A program made the position numbers and the translations under genes. A stretch of DNA of 64,000 nt from a virus, in the IMG/VR virus record IMGVR_UViG_3300042888_002988, positions 124,001 through 188,000 of that record; one strand, written 5' to 3'. Under the pieces are notes generated by a model. That model did not search any database and was not told the origin of the DNA. It saw nothing but the letters and a program-made list of their open reading frames with translations. Numbering within the stretch: position 1 is the stretch's first letter; every line of letters begins with the position of its first letter. Positions 27,709-35,136 of this stretch are shown here, one piece after another.

Positions 27709-28038
27709 ATGGCTGAAATACTCATCCCAGAAGTAAAGGAAACGCCGCCTTCGGCAGCGCGCGTGGCTGCCGTAGACCTCCTGAAAGACCGGCGCGAGCT
27801 GGCCGTAGCGATTGTCGAAGGGCAGCGACGCCTTTTCGACCGCCTGTGGAAGTCACCGGATGCCACGCCCGAGGACATCCTCCGTGAGCTTGGCACTGAC
27901 GCCTCGGCGTTCTTCACAGAGGGAGGACTGCTCGTGGAGTTTCTGATGGCGACAAAGACGGTCCGGATGTCTGAGGCCGAATACGCCCCGCCAGTGGCTT
28001 ACACCGCGCACGACGACGGGACGGTGACGTTGAATTAG
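27709..28038 (+). CDS. Small protein at the end of the tail operon
   Basis: This 109-residue, mostly helical protein has an Ala/Val-rich N-terminal half and a short strand-rich end. It is the last + gene before the convergent minus-strand gene; the two stops are only three bases apart, with no obvious terminator hairpin between. Function is unknown. Confidence 0.6.
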   Translation: MAEILIPEVKETPPSAARVAAVDLLKDRRELAVAIVEGQRRLFDRLWKSPDATPEDILRELGTDASAFFTEGGLLVEFLMATKTVRMSEAEYAPPVAYTAHDDGTVTLN

Positions 28039-28040
28039 TA

Positions 28041-30506
28041 TCAGCTGACCACGACCGTCACGTCTGGCTCTTGGCCGTAGAACGTCGAAATTGCCGGCAG
28101 CAGCCTCACCGCTGGCGACATGAGCTTGTCTCCTTCAATCGCTACCAGCGTGCCCATGTCGCGCGCCTCGTGCACGATACCGTCATGGTCGCGCTGCAGG
28201 TCACGCAGATCGATGTGGAGATCCTGCCCGTCGATGAGAGTGATGCGGCGGCCGGCCATCTCGTAGGGGATCTGCGCCAGGAGCTGCTCGAGCGCCGTGG
28301 GGGTCTGCTGCGAAATCGTCCAGTCGGTGAGTCCGCACACGTTTTCGATCAACCAGCGACCTTCCCGCAGTAATGAGCGGTGATGCGTCATCGCTGGGAT
28401 CTCACGGAAGGCGTCGCCGCCGGTGCTGAGGCACCAGTCGACCACGCGGCGCAGACAGAACTGAGCTGCTCGTCCGCCGGCCTCCGCTTGGATGGGATCT
28501 GGGTGCGTCGTGAAGCTGTAGCCGCTGTCGGTGAGATGCAGGAACGGCGTCTGGGATCCCACCGGCATGGCGTTCCTGGGGCCGGCGGCGAGCAGCGGAT
28601 AGCCGCAGACCCCTTCCACCCGGCTGCCGTCGCGGGCGTTGGCATTGAGCGCGTGGATCTCCTGCTGGCCCAGCGCTGTGCTGATACGGTCCAGCACCGT
28701 CATGGCCGCCGAACTTTGAGCGATCAGGATCGGTTGCGTCACGCACCGGCGGAAGTAGCGCACGCTGGAAGCCACCAGCATGGCGATCAAGTCGTGGCAC
28801 GATGCGTCCAGGTCCGGCGGGCAGCTGTCCGCCCAGGATTTCATGTCGATCGCCTTGTAGCGCGACAGCACCGGCACCGACGGGCACAGGATCTGGCTGG
28901 TGACCTCTGTGCCGTCCATGGTAGCCACGAAGCCGGGGAACGTGAAGGACTTGCGGTTCTCGCTCCAGCCGAGGATGTCGACGCCGCGCACGGGCCGAGC
29001 CTCGGCCGCCTGCTTCCTCAGGTATGGAATGATGTATTGCCGGAACTTGGTGACTTCGACCACCATCGGTATGCGGCCGGCGGTGGAGACTAGGTCGGCT
29101 ACGGTGATCTGCCGCTGCAGCTCCCCTTCCAGCGCCGACACGCGGTCGTTGAGCATGTTCTGCGGGAAGATGACCTCCATCACCGCCCGGCCGCACTGCA
29201 GCGTCGCCTGGCAATAACGATCGGCCTTGTGGTTCCGGAAGGTGACGTTGGACGTGATGCGGATCGTGAAGTTGGACAGCGACAAGCTGTCCGATCCGCG
29301 GACAACTCGATAATCGTCCGCCGTCTCCTTCACGGTCATGAAGCGTTCTGTGAGAATGTTCCTGTTGCGGGACAGGCGCTCGATGTCCTCCGCGAGCGCG
29401 ATTCGACCTCGCTTCTGGAACCTGGCGATCAGAGCGACAGCATCCTCGTGTCTGGTGCCGGTCTGCTCGAAAATGCTGGCCGCCGCCGGTGGCATCTGCG
29501 TCGCGCTCGGCGGAATCATTTTGGCGATCATCGCGTAGCGCATGGCCGCCCAGGACGGGGCATCCTGACGCGGACTGAGCTGCATGATGTGCTCGATGGG
29601 AAAACACTGCACGCTGCGCTCCAGCCCTGGGAACTGGTCGAGGGCGTGCTGGATGCGTACGATGTCGTCCGGCCCGAAGTATGACGGGTTGGCGTGCAGG
29701 TCGCAGTGGCGAGGGACGGCGGTCAGGAGGTGCTCCTGGACTTCCCATCGCGGGCAGGTGCCGCCGTTGTAGAGATCGAGGTGAATGCTGGCAACCTCCT
29801 CAGGTTTCCCCACTGACGCCAGGTCGTGCTGCATCTTCAGTGCGACATCCATGCCGGCCGCCATGATCCGAGGCTGCCCAGGCCGCAGCCCCAGTAGGGA
29901 GCACACGCCTGCCGCGTAAGCCCGCCAAACGATCTCCTCGCAGCGTCCACTGGCGTTCATCAGAATGATGCGGTCGATGGTGTGCGGGATCGTCTGCACG
30001 CAGAACGCCCGGGAAGCCCCAGGCGGATTTTTTACCCACGTGTCCGGGATCACCGCTCCCGTCGACATCGCCACGGTCACCAGTTCCTTCACCTGCTGGG
30101 AGTCGAGGACGATGGCCCCGAACCGGCTGTGGCGGATGCCGAACCCCTGCCGGTCCAGTCTGCCGACGATTTGCAGGGCCTCGTTGGTGGGCGGAGTAGT
30201 GCAGAACCTCACCCACGTATTCAGCACGAGGCGCTCCGCCGATCGCATGTGCGCCCTGGCCATATCGGGCACGCGCTTGTAGCGGGTCGCGAGCGCCTGG
30301 GCGGCCAGTAGGTGATTCCCGTAATGCTGGGCCAGCAGGTCATCCGATGAGGCTGCTTGGATCCGGCAGGTGGGGTTGAGGCACTGCAGGAATTCGCGGG
30401 AGGCCCAGGCGTCCTCGTGGCACCACGGGCAAATGAGCTTGTGCGTCCAGTCGTTGAGAGAGGATACCGGGATGCCGAGCAGGTCTATGGCGGTGAGGAT
30501 TCGCAC
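28041..30506 (-). CDS. Zinc-ribbon, primase/helicase-like protein
   Basis: This 821-residue protein is on the opposite strand to its surroundings. Residues 26-47 contain C-P-W-C and a second Cys pair (QCLNPTC), like the CHC2-type zinc ribbon of primases. Around residues 490-510, DILGWSENRKSFTFPGF resembles the start of a DUF927-like helicase-associated domain. No convincing Walker A motif is visible, so it may be inactive or use another mechanism. A separate Toprim primase exists at 54208. A role in replication or as a decoy is possible; the function is open. The start at 30506 faces the + gene at 30615 across a 108-base divergent promoter region. Confidence 0.5.
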   Translation of the reverse strand: MRILTAIDLLGIPVSSLNDWTHKLICPWCHEDAWASREFLQCLNPTCRIQAASSDDLLAQHYGNHLLAAQALATRYKRVPDMARAHMRSAERLVLNTWVRFCTTPPTNEALQIVGRLDRQGFGIRHSRFGAIVLDSQQVKELVTVAMSTGAVIPDTWVKNPPGASRAFCVQTIPHTIDRIILMNASGRCEEIVWRAYAAGVCSLLGLRPGQPRIMAAGMDVALKMQHDLASVGKPEEVASIHLDLYNGGTCPRWEVQEHLLTAVPRHCDLHANPSYFGPDDIVRIQHALDQFPGLERSVQCFPIEHIMQLSPRQDAPSWAAMRYAMIAKMIPPSATQMPPAAASIFEQTGTRHEDAVALIARFQKRGRIALAEDIERLSRNRNILTERFMTVKETADDYRVVRGSDSLSLSNFTIRITSNVTFRNHKADRYCQATLQCGRAVMEVIFPQNMLNDRVSALEGELQRQITVADLVSTAGRIPMVVEVTKFRQYIIPYLRKQAAEARPVRGVDILGWSENRKSFTFPGFVATMDGTEVTSQILCPSVPVLSRYKAIDMKSWADSCPPDLDASCHDLIAMLVASSVRYFRRCVTQPILIAQSSAAMTVLDRISTALGQQEIHALNANARDGSRVEGVCGYPLLAAGPRNAMPVGSQTPFLHLTDSGYSFTTHPDPIQAEAGGRAAQFCLRRVVDWCLSTGGDAFREIPAMTHHRSLLREGRWLIENVCGLTDWTISQQTPTALEQLLAQIPYEMAGRRITLIDGQDLHIDLRDLQRDHDGIVHEARDMGTLVAIEGDKLMSPAVRLLPAISTFYGQEPDVTVVVS

Positions 30507-30614
30507 TGGCGGGAGATTATCGCGATTTATTTAGGGAAGTCCACGCTAGGATTTGCGCTTTCAAAAATTGAAAGTAGGGGTTAAGGTGCGGCGAGCATCT
30601 ACGGTGACACGGCC
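30507..30614. promoter_or_regulatory. Divergent intergenic region with inverted repeat
   Basis: The 108 bases between two divergent starts hold a perfect inverted repeat at 30558-30574 (CTTTCAA, three-base spacer, TTGAAAG). It is AT-rich compared with its surroundings and is a good operator candidate. Promoter boxes could not be assigned with confidence. Confidence 0.5.
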
Positions 30615-31682
30615 ATGACACAAGATTATACCACAATCAACAATCCCCGCTTCCTATTTCGTGCAGAGATGCACCAGCCATTTCCGGACTGGGTTGTCTC
30701 GCAAGCCATGCCTGAAGCGGGGGAGTTCACGAAGAAGGCAGCATCCGCTTTTGCCGATCCGAAACGACGACTGCTGCCGATCTGTTCGAAGTCCGCTGCG
30801 TTCCATTCCGCCATCAACATCTTCGCCAAGCCTGACGACTATGATGAGGCCACGCTTGAGCGCGTCAAGGAAGCCTGCGCGTTCTACGGCATCGAGCAGG
30901 AGATCCTGCCGTATGCCGAACTGTTCAGCGAGGAGTTCTCCAAGTCCGCATCGCTGCAGGAACTCGCCGAGGGGCGATACGCCATCCACGATGTGATCAA
31001 CGGCGAAGAATTCAAAATGCTTCCCCTCAATGACTCGGACGACGTGCTGAGCTCTGCTTTCGATCTGGCCAAGATGGCGTCCGACAATCGCATCCACCTT
31101 CTGATGTTCGTGCCGGCCGCGCGCGAAATCATCAAGGCCGCCGCTGACTTCAACCTGGAGCTGCGGTTGCCTGCCCTTATCACGCGCTTCGGCGTGGAGC
31201 GATTCGCTGATGCTGAAAGTGCCGCGAAAAAAATTCAAGGCCGTGAGGATCTGTGCAAGAACGCCGCCATCCGCGCCCGCTTGGCAGCCGACTATCAGGA
31301 AGCCATCGCCAACGTGGAAGCCGATCCGGAAGATGCGATGGCCAAGATCGCCGCGATCGATCACGCCGCCGGCCTCGAGCCCAGTTACCGGCTGTCGTCG
31401 CTGGTGCCGAACCCGTTCGACATCGTCTTCGGCGGTGCGCTGGTCGCGGACGCCGAGAAGGCCGCGCAGGAGAATGTCATGGTGCGGGAGGTATTGATAC
31501 CGCTCGAGGCTGTGCAGAAGATCACGCCGCTGGACGCCGGCTACCGCCTGAGCAAGTCCGCAGCGGAGACGCTTACCAAGCTGCGTGACACGCAGGATGC
31601 CCGGGACCTTAGTCTCGCGATCGAGCATTGGTCGGAACGTGACCAACGCACCCTCCTCCGCCTGGCAGTCGACGCAGCCTAA
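30615..31682 (+). CDS. Conserved-looking protein, unknown
   Basis: This 355-residue soluble protein is rich in Ala, Glu and Asp and appears largely helical. No motif was recognised. The gene starts a new + operon after the divergent control region and is followed after 15 bases by another unknown gene. Its placement between tail genes and the RNA island gives no direct hint of role. Confidence 0.6.
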   Translation: MTQDYTTINNPRFLFRAEMHQPFPDWVVSQAMPEAGEFTKKAASAFADPKRRLLPICSKSAAFHSAINIFAKPDDYDEATLERVKEACAFYGIEQEILPYAELFSEEFSKSASLQELAEGRYAIHDVINGEEFKMLPLNDSDDVLSSAFDLAKMASDNRIHLLMFVPAAREIIKAAADFNLELRLPALITRFGVERFADAESAAKKIQGREDLCKNAAIRARLAADYQEAIANVEADPEDAMAKIAAIDHAAGLEPSYRLSSLVPNPFDIVFGGALVADAEKAAQENVMVREVLIPLEAVQKITPLDAGYRLSKSAAETLTKLRDTQDARDLSLAIEHWSERDQRTLLRLAVDAA

Positions 31683-31697
31683 GCCTATTACCCAGAC

Positions 31698-32330
31698 ATG
31701 AGTATCGATGCGAGGGCACGAATTCCACTCAACGAGGGCGCCATCCGTAAGGCGCTCGGGGACTCGGACACGCCTGGGCTGGTCTTATTCACTATCGCGC
31801 TCTACGAGTTCGGACCGTCCGTAATGGGCGATGAGGACGAGGGCGTGGAGGCAATGGATCCAGCCGAGATGTGGGCCGAGCTGCACTCCCGCTACAACAC
31901 CTGGGTCACCGAGGAGGGCGAGAACAAACTCAACGCCATCGTCACCGGACTTACCGGCGGCAGCTTCTGGTATGACGTGGACATCTTCATGGCCGTCGCG
32001 ACCGCGTTGTTCGACGGCGATCTGGGCGACATGATCGACACCGGCTTCGAAAACCTCAGCGCCACCGAGATCATGTGGGCGGTGCTGGAGATGGGGCTTG
32101 CTTGGGACTCGGACGAGGAGCCGCAGTTCTCCCTAGACGTGCGCCAGTATGTCAACGAGGTGCTGTCCTACGAGCAGGAGGATCAGGATCAGAACGCCGT
32201 CGAGATTGAGAAGGTGTATCTGCTCATGCTGGATCAGATGCGCGAACTCGGAATCCCGGGGTCGTTCATCCGGGTGTGGGATGAGGAGTATGCGCAGGTC
32301 GTGGCGAACCTGGAAGACGGACGCCTGTGA
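31698..32330 (+). CDS. Acidic protein, unknown
   Basis: This 210-residue protein is strongly acidic (many Glu and Asp), mostly helical, with Trp residues in the middle. The leader (ttacccagac) lacks a Shine-Dalgarno. Possible DNA mimic or protein-binding role from charge alone, which is weak evidence. The gene ends 184 bases before the next start. Confidence 0.6.
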   Translation: MSIDARARIPLNEGAIRKALGDSDTPGLVLFTIALYEFGPSVMGDEDEGVEAMDPAEMWAELHSRYNTWVTEEGENKLNAIVTGLTGGSFWYDVDIFMAVATALFDGDLGDMIDTGFENLSATEIMWAVLEMGLAWDSDEEPQFSLDVRQYVNEVLSYEQEDQDQNAVEIEKVYLLMLDQMRELGIPGSFIRVWDEEYAQVVANLEDGRL

Positions 32331-32514
32331 TGGGCGTGCAATTCTCAACGCTTCCGCGTCATAATGATTTGCTAAGGCCGTTCGTAATGCATTACGAGCT
32401 CACTCTACTTAGCACCGCGGCCAACTGCCAATGACGAATAATCACACCCCCGTGTTCTAATTTGTCTACGGCAGTTGGTCGCAACATCTATCGACTGTTT
32501 ACAAAATTTTTACC
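32331..32514. promoter_or_regulatory. Intergenic region with shared motif and palindrome
   Basis: This stretch holds the 17-base motif GTCATAATGATTTGCTA at 32358-32374, repeated exactly at 34452-34468. It also holds a perfect 14-base palindrome CGTAATGCATTACG at 32383-32396. The motif contains a -10-like CATAAT and may be a phage promoter. The last 60 bases are AT-rich and lead to the start at 32515. Confidence 0.5.
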
Positions 32515-33054
32515 ATGCCCGACTGCACGTCACTTCACATTCACATCCTTCCCGAGGACGCCGCCTACTTCGAAGGTCTCACCAGCACTTCGGCGACCAG
32601 CACCAGGTTCCCTGGGCTGCTGGACATCGAATGCGAAGAGCTGGTGCCGGCGGATCTCAACGACTACTGCAAGCGGCCGTTCTTCGGTATGCACGGCAAC
32701 TACTCCGGCAGCTACCACGCGCAGTCGCTCTGCTGTCCAGGCAAGGGATCGGTGTTCACGCACGCCTGCGACGACAACGGCGCGCTCAGCATGTATGCCA
32801 CGGACCCGTGGTCCATCAGCAATGCGCCGCTGCAGATCGCGTCGTTCACGATGCAGTATCTGACGGTGGCCAGGCAGCTCGTCGCCGATATGCTGGACAA
32901 AGCTGCGAAGGCCATGGAAGTCAAGCTCAAGGAGCTCGAGTCCGCGACCGACACTCCGGAGTCTATCGCCGGCCGAGCCGCGAAGCTGTCCGGCGGCAAG
33001 ACCGCCAAGAAGGCGCCAGCGAAAAAGGCTGGACGCAAACCCAAGAAGGGTTAA
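32515..33054 (+). CDS. Protein with basic histone-like tail
   Basis: This 179-residue protein has a globular N-terminal part of about 150 residues. Its C-terminal tail (about 161-179) reads GGKTAKKAPAKKAGRKPKKG. Such Lys/Ala/Pro tails occur in nucleic-acid-binding proteins such as histone H1-like and AlgP-like proteins. The gene ends 13 bases before the tmRNA, so the two may be co-transcribed, and an RNA-binding role is worth considering. The leader at 32497-32514 is AT-rich with no Shine-Dalgarno. Confidence 0.6.
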   Translation: MPDCTSLHIHILPEDAAYFEGLTSTSATSTRFPGLLDIECEELVPADLNDYCKRPFFGMHGNYSGSYHAQSLCCPGKGSVFTHACDDNGALSMYATDPWSISNAPLQIASFTMQYLTVARQLVADMLDKAAKAMEVKLKELESATDTPESIAGRAAKLSGGKTAKKAPAKKAGRKPKKG

Positions 33055-33067
33055 GGTCAAATTTTCA

Positions 33068-33499
33068 GGGGGCGTTCTGGTTTCGACATGATTGTTGAAG
33101 GCATTACCCGCACGTGGTGGTTGATCGGCAGGCCACCTTAAAAGCCGTTCAAAACAAACAAATGCCAACTCCAACGAGTTCGCGATGACCTCCGCCGAAG
33201 CAGACGCTTTGCTCGCCAATGGTATCGCCGCCCCAACGGGCGTCGAAGCCGGCGCGCTCGCAGCTGCCTAAGCAGACTGTCATCCCACGTGGGTTCCGCC
33301 GGTATACCGGGGCCTGCGCAGGACAACCAATGTATTCCTTAGAGCCAGGTAACACTGGCGGGCAGCCCGGGAAGACGGGATAGGTCTCAAGCCCCGAATG
33401 GTGCGATAGGGTGTCTCGGCCCGATAACTGAGACTAAACGTGTAGAAAGTATGCTTGACGTAATTGTGGACAGGGGTTCGACTCCCCTCGCCTCCACCA
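33068..33499 (+). ncRNA. ssrA: Phage-encoded tmRNA
   Basis: tmRNA rescues stalled ribosomes by acting first as tRNA and then as mRNA for a degradation tag. The 5' end (33068) starts GGGGGCG, followed by TTCTGGTTTCGAC, the conserved tmRNA start. The 3' end has GGACAGGGGTTCGACTCCCC, CGCCTCC and an encoded CCA at 33497-33499. The first seven bases pair fully with CGCCTCC (one G-U). A tag frame from GCC at 33164 to TAA at 33269-33271 encodes 35 residues starting ANSNEFAMTS and ending EAGALAAA. The start with Ala and ALAA-type end match known tags, but 35 residues is long. Size 432 nt, one-piece form. Confidence 0.92.
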
Positions 33500-33507
33500 T
33501 TTCCCAC

Positions 33508-33586
33508 GGCAGGGTAGCTCAGTCTGGTCCAGAGCAACGGGCTCATAATCCGTAGGTCGGTGGTTCGAATCCACCCCCTGCCACCA
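33508..33586 (+). tRNA. tRNA with CAU anticodon (Met or Ile2)
   Basis: A full cloverleaf starts eight bases after the tmRNA end. Acceptor stem GGCAGGG (33508-33514) pairs with CCCTGCC (33576-33582), followed by A and an encoded CCA. D stem is GCTC/GAGC. The anticodon stem ACGGG/TCCGT holds loop CTCATAA with CAT at 33544-33546. T arm is GGTGG/CCACC with TTCGAAT. The G1-C72 pair argues against initiator tRNA. Elongator Met and lysidine-modified Ile cannot be told apart from sequence. Confidence 0.92.
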
Positions 33587-33588
33587 AT

Positions 33589-33657
33589 GCCCGCTCAGTA
33601 TCCCCTGCGCCAGTTTACCCCACGGGGTCTAGCAACGCAGGGGGCAACTGAGCGGGC
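33589..33657 (+). other. Long hairpin after tRNA
   Basis: An 11-bp stem (GCCCGCTCAGT with ACTGAGCGGGC) encloses a second stem CCCCTGCG/CGCAGGGG and a small CCCC/GGGG hairpin. This is a strong structured RNA, not followed by a T run. It may be a processing signal, terminator or small RNA. Confidence 0.7.
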
Positions 33658-33667
33658 GCCATTTTCC

Positions 33668-33688
33668 GGACCCCCTTACCACGGGTCC
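33668..33688 (+). other. Short hairpin in RNA island
   Basis: A 6-bp perfect stem GGACCC/GGGTCC with a nine-base loop sits between two larger hairpins. Confidence 0.6.
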
Positions 33689-33699
33689 CCTCCACAAAC

Positions 33700-33760
33700 G
33701 TCACAGCTCCGCCTGGCATGAAGCCGCGGACTGAGACCCGCTTGGGAGCGGGGCTGTGAC
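33700..33760 (+). other. 13-bp stem hairpin in RNA island
   Basis: The 13-base arm at 33700-33712 (GTCACAGCTCCGC) pairs with 33748-33760 (GCGGGGCTGTGAC) with one T-G wobble. The 35-base loop is G/C-rich and may fold further. No T run follows. Confidence 0.7.
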
Positions 33761-33780
33761 ACAAACATCTTCCCGTATGG

Positions 33781-33872
33781 GAGCCAGGGCTGGTTGCCTA
33801 TCCGATTATCCGCCGCCGTGGGACGCCACGACGGACATCGGTGGGGTAGGGTTCGAGTCCCTCCCTTGGTTC
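33781..33872 (+). ncRNA. Structured RNA with tRNA-like T arm
   Basis: A 9-bp closing helix joins 33781-33789 (GAGCCAGGG) with 33864-33872 (CCTTGGTTC). Inside lie CCGAT/ATCGG (33802-33806 with 33837-33841) and an inner CCG.CGTGG/CCACG.CGG hairpin with a GACG loop. A T-arm-like hairpin with TTCGAGT at about 33852-33858 completes it. It is not a normal cloverleaf and the tail is TCA-like rather than CCA. It may be a degenerate tRNA or a distinct RNA. Confidence 0.45.
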
Positions 33873-33878
33873 ACGATT

Positions 33879-33958
33879 TCGCAGGTAGCTCAGACTGGTA
33901 GAGCATCGGTGCCAACACTTACCGAGGGTCGTAGGTTCAAATCCTACCCTGTGATCCA
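33879..33958 (+). tRNA. tRNA-like gene with 10-nt anticodon loop
   Basis: All arms of a tRNA are present. Acceptor TCGCAGG (33879-33885) pairs with CCTGTGA (33948-33954), followed by T and an encoded CCA. D stem is GCTC/GAGC; T arm is GTAGG/CCTAC with TTCAAAT. The anticodon stem TCGGT/ACCGA, however, encloses ten bases (GCCAACACTT, 33911-33920) instead of seven. A G-U closing pair would leave an eight-base loop. The anticodon cannot be assigned. It may be a frameshift-suppressor type, a recently mutated gene or a tRNA mimic. Confidence 0.65.
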
Positions 33959-34090
33959 ATTTCCCCACGTCCCGGACAAACCCTTCCCATTGCCGAACCC
34001 TGGATGGCCTTCTACGGAGGGCGAGAGGGTGTAGGTCGGCGCTCAGGCGTCGAGAGGGGACCGGGAGGTTACGGGACGGTCGTCGCCCGC

Positions 34091-34110
34091 GCTCGCAGTG
34101 CACTGCGAGC
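34091..34110. repeat. Perfect 20-bp palindrome
   Basis: GCTCGCAGTGCACTGCGAGC reads identically on both strands and could be a dimeric protein site or a hairpin with a tiny loop. Confidence 0.8.
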
Positions 34111-34239
34111 ACACGCTGAACGTAAGCGTCCCACAGCGCGGCGGCGACCGACACTTTCTCGAAAAGCCCGTAGGCTCTGAGGGCAACCGCAAACCAGTGC
34201 CTTGGAATGCAACCGCCCGACAGGTGGCCCAAGAGAAAA

Positions 34240-34267
34240 GCCGGCGGGGTAGCGCTACCCCGCCGGC
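34240..34267. repeat. Perfect 28-bp palindrome
   Basis: The left arm GCCGGCGGGGTAGC is followed directly by its exact reverse complement. It is preceded by an A-rich stretch (aagagaaaa), so on the minus strand it would read as a terminator followed by T residues. Confidence 0.8.
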
Positions 34268-34269
34268 AC

Positions 34270-34322
34270 CCACCGCTCGGATCGCGACATTTATCAACAT
34301 GGTGTCGCGATCCGAGCGGTGG
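34270..34322. repeat. 20-bp perfect stem, 13-nt loop
   Basis: Arms 34270-34289 and 34303-34322 (CCACCGCTCGGATCGCGACA and its complement) are perfectly paired. This is far longer than a usual terminator stem. It starts three bases after the 28-bp palindrome. Confidence 0.85.
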
Positions 34323-34378
34323 TTCGGTGTTCATAGCTCCGGAGTATTTCCGGAAAGATCGATCGCTCGATCTGCGGC

Positions 34379-34414
34379 GGAAGACGGCGGGGGCCGAGGT
34401 CCCCGCCGTCTTCC
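34379..34414 (+). terminator. 14-bp hairpin, terminator-like
   Basis: GGAAGACGGCGGGG pairs with CCCCGCCGTCTTCC around an eight-base loop, followed by gtctgttta, a weak T-rich tail. It lies before the next operon start at 34468 and would end transcription from the RNA island. Confidence 0.55.
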
Positions 34415-34451
34415 GTCTGTTTACCTATCGCGCAAGTTCTGACTCTTCGGT

Positions 34452-34468
34452 GTCATAATGATTTGCTA
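34452..34468 (+). promoter_or_regulatory. Second copy of the 17-base start motif
   Basis: GTCATAATGATTTGCTA is identical to 32358-32374 and its last base is the A of the start codon at 34468. A near match (tgtcataatgaattgca) lies just before the ATG at 63972. It could be a promoter or a translation-initiation element. Confidence 0.5.
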
Positions 34469-34815
34469 TGAACCAACCGTTTATTACCGCACAAAACATC
34501 AGCAGCAGTGGAGCCAGACCGTCAACGATCTGGGCCTCTGCGGCCAAGACGCTCAGAAGTTTGCAAACTGCCGATCTGCAGCAGCACCACGTTCGCTCGT
34601 GGGATGCCTACCCCAGCAACCGCTGGGGCTGGGTAGCCGACAGCGGACGACTGCTTGGTGTCGGTCACTGCGCCAAGTCGCAGGGCCGGCAGGGAGAACG
34701 CATCGCCCGGATCGACCTGCCCTACTACGGTAGCGGCCGGGAATTGAGGGAGGACGTGCGCAAGTATCTCGCCAAGATCGACAGAAAATTCCGCGTGGTC
34801 CGCAAAGCAGCGTGA
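34468..34815 (+). CDS. Small basic protein, unknown
   Basis: This 115-residue protein has a Trp-rich middle (WDAYPSNRWGWVADSGRLLG) and a basic C-terminal helix. Its leader is the repeated 17-base motif. It is followed by a strong terminator at 34873. No known motif; possibly nucleic-acid binding from its charge. Confidence 0.6.
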   Translation: MNQPFITAQNISSSGARPSTIWASAAKTLRSLQTADLQQHHVRSWDAYPSNRWGWVADSGRLLGVGHCAKSQGRQGERIARIDLPYYGSGRELREDVRKYLAKIDRKFRVVRKAA

Positions 34816-34872
34816 CGCGCCTTCCCCGCGCTGCAAGTTAATCCCCCGCTCATACATCAAGATTAGCAGCGC

Positions 34873-34904
34873 ACCGCGCGGCTTCCTTCGGGGAGCCGCG
34901 CGGT
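34873..34904 (+). terminator. Rho-independent terminator with TTCG loop
   Basis: A 14-bp stem (34873-34886 with 34891-34904, one T-G) closes a TTCG tetraloop and is followed by ccatcttcttt. This is a classical intrinsic terminator for the gene at 34468. Confidence 0.85.
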
Positions 34905-34932
34905 CCATCTTCTTTACCTAACACATAATACA

Positions 34933-35136
34933 ATGAAAGTATACGAACTAATCAGACTACTGGAAGAAGCACCCGCCGGATTGGAAGTTCAAGTTGTCCT
35001 ACCCAACACGCTGGCTACACACATCAAGAAGGTCGAAAGTGACGAGGAGGCCTTTTACATCATAGGCCTAGATGCCGAAATCGTGAGCGACGCGAATGGC
35101 GAGAGTTTAGGAATGCTTTCAGCGCTCCAGTTCTGA
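34933..35136 (+). CDS. Small conserved-looking protein
   Basis: This 67-residue protein starts MKVYELIRLLEEAPAGLEV. The leader (acctaacacataataca) is A/C-rich without Shine-Dalgarno. Its stop is followed at once by the terminase gene on the opposite strand, so the two are convergent. The helix-then-strand pattern is seen in many tiny phage proteins. Function unknown. Confidence 0.6.
   Translation: MKVYELIRLLEEAPAGLEVQVVLPNTLATHIKKVESDEEAFYIIGLDAEIVSDANGESLGMLSALQF

Larger units (their letters stand above)
33959..34451. other. Non-coding stretch with many hairpins
   Basis: About 490 bases without a convincing gene. It contains the perfect 20-base palindrome at 34091-34110, the 28-base palindrome at 34240-34267, a 20-bp stem at 34270-34289/34303-34322, a 7-bp stem at 34356-34373 and a 14-bp stem at 34379-34414. 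Open frames across it have compositions unlike the neighbouring genes and are treated as chance. Confidence 0.65.

Noticed and set aside
28402-29748. 448-codon minus frame inside the primase-like gene
   Set aside because: It is a second frame within the real minus-strand gene, rich in Arg, Pro and His, typical of shadow frames in GC-rich DNA.
33589-33657. A further tRNA between the two tRNA genes
   Set aside because: The stems form one long nested hairpin with no D or T arm.
34098-34442. Open reading frame of 114 codons across the hairpin region
   Set aside because: It runs through several perfect inverted repeats, its composition is unlike neighbouring genes and the hairpins explain the bases better. 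The overlapping minus-strand frame at 33798-34334 was rejected for the same reason.
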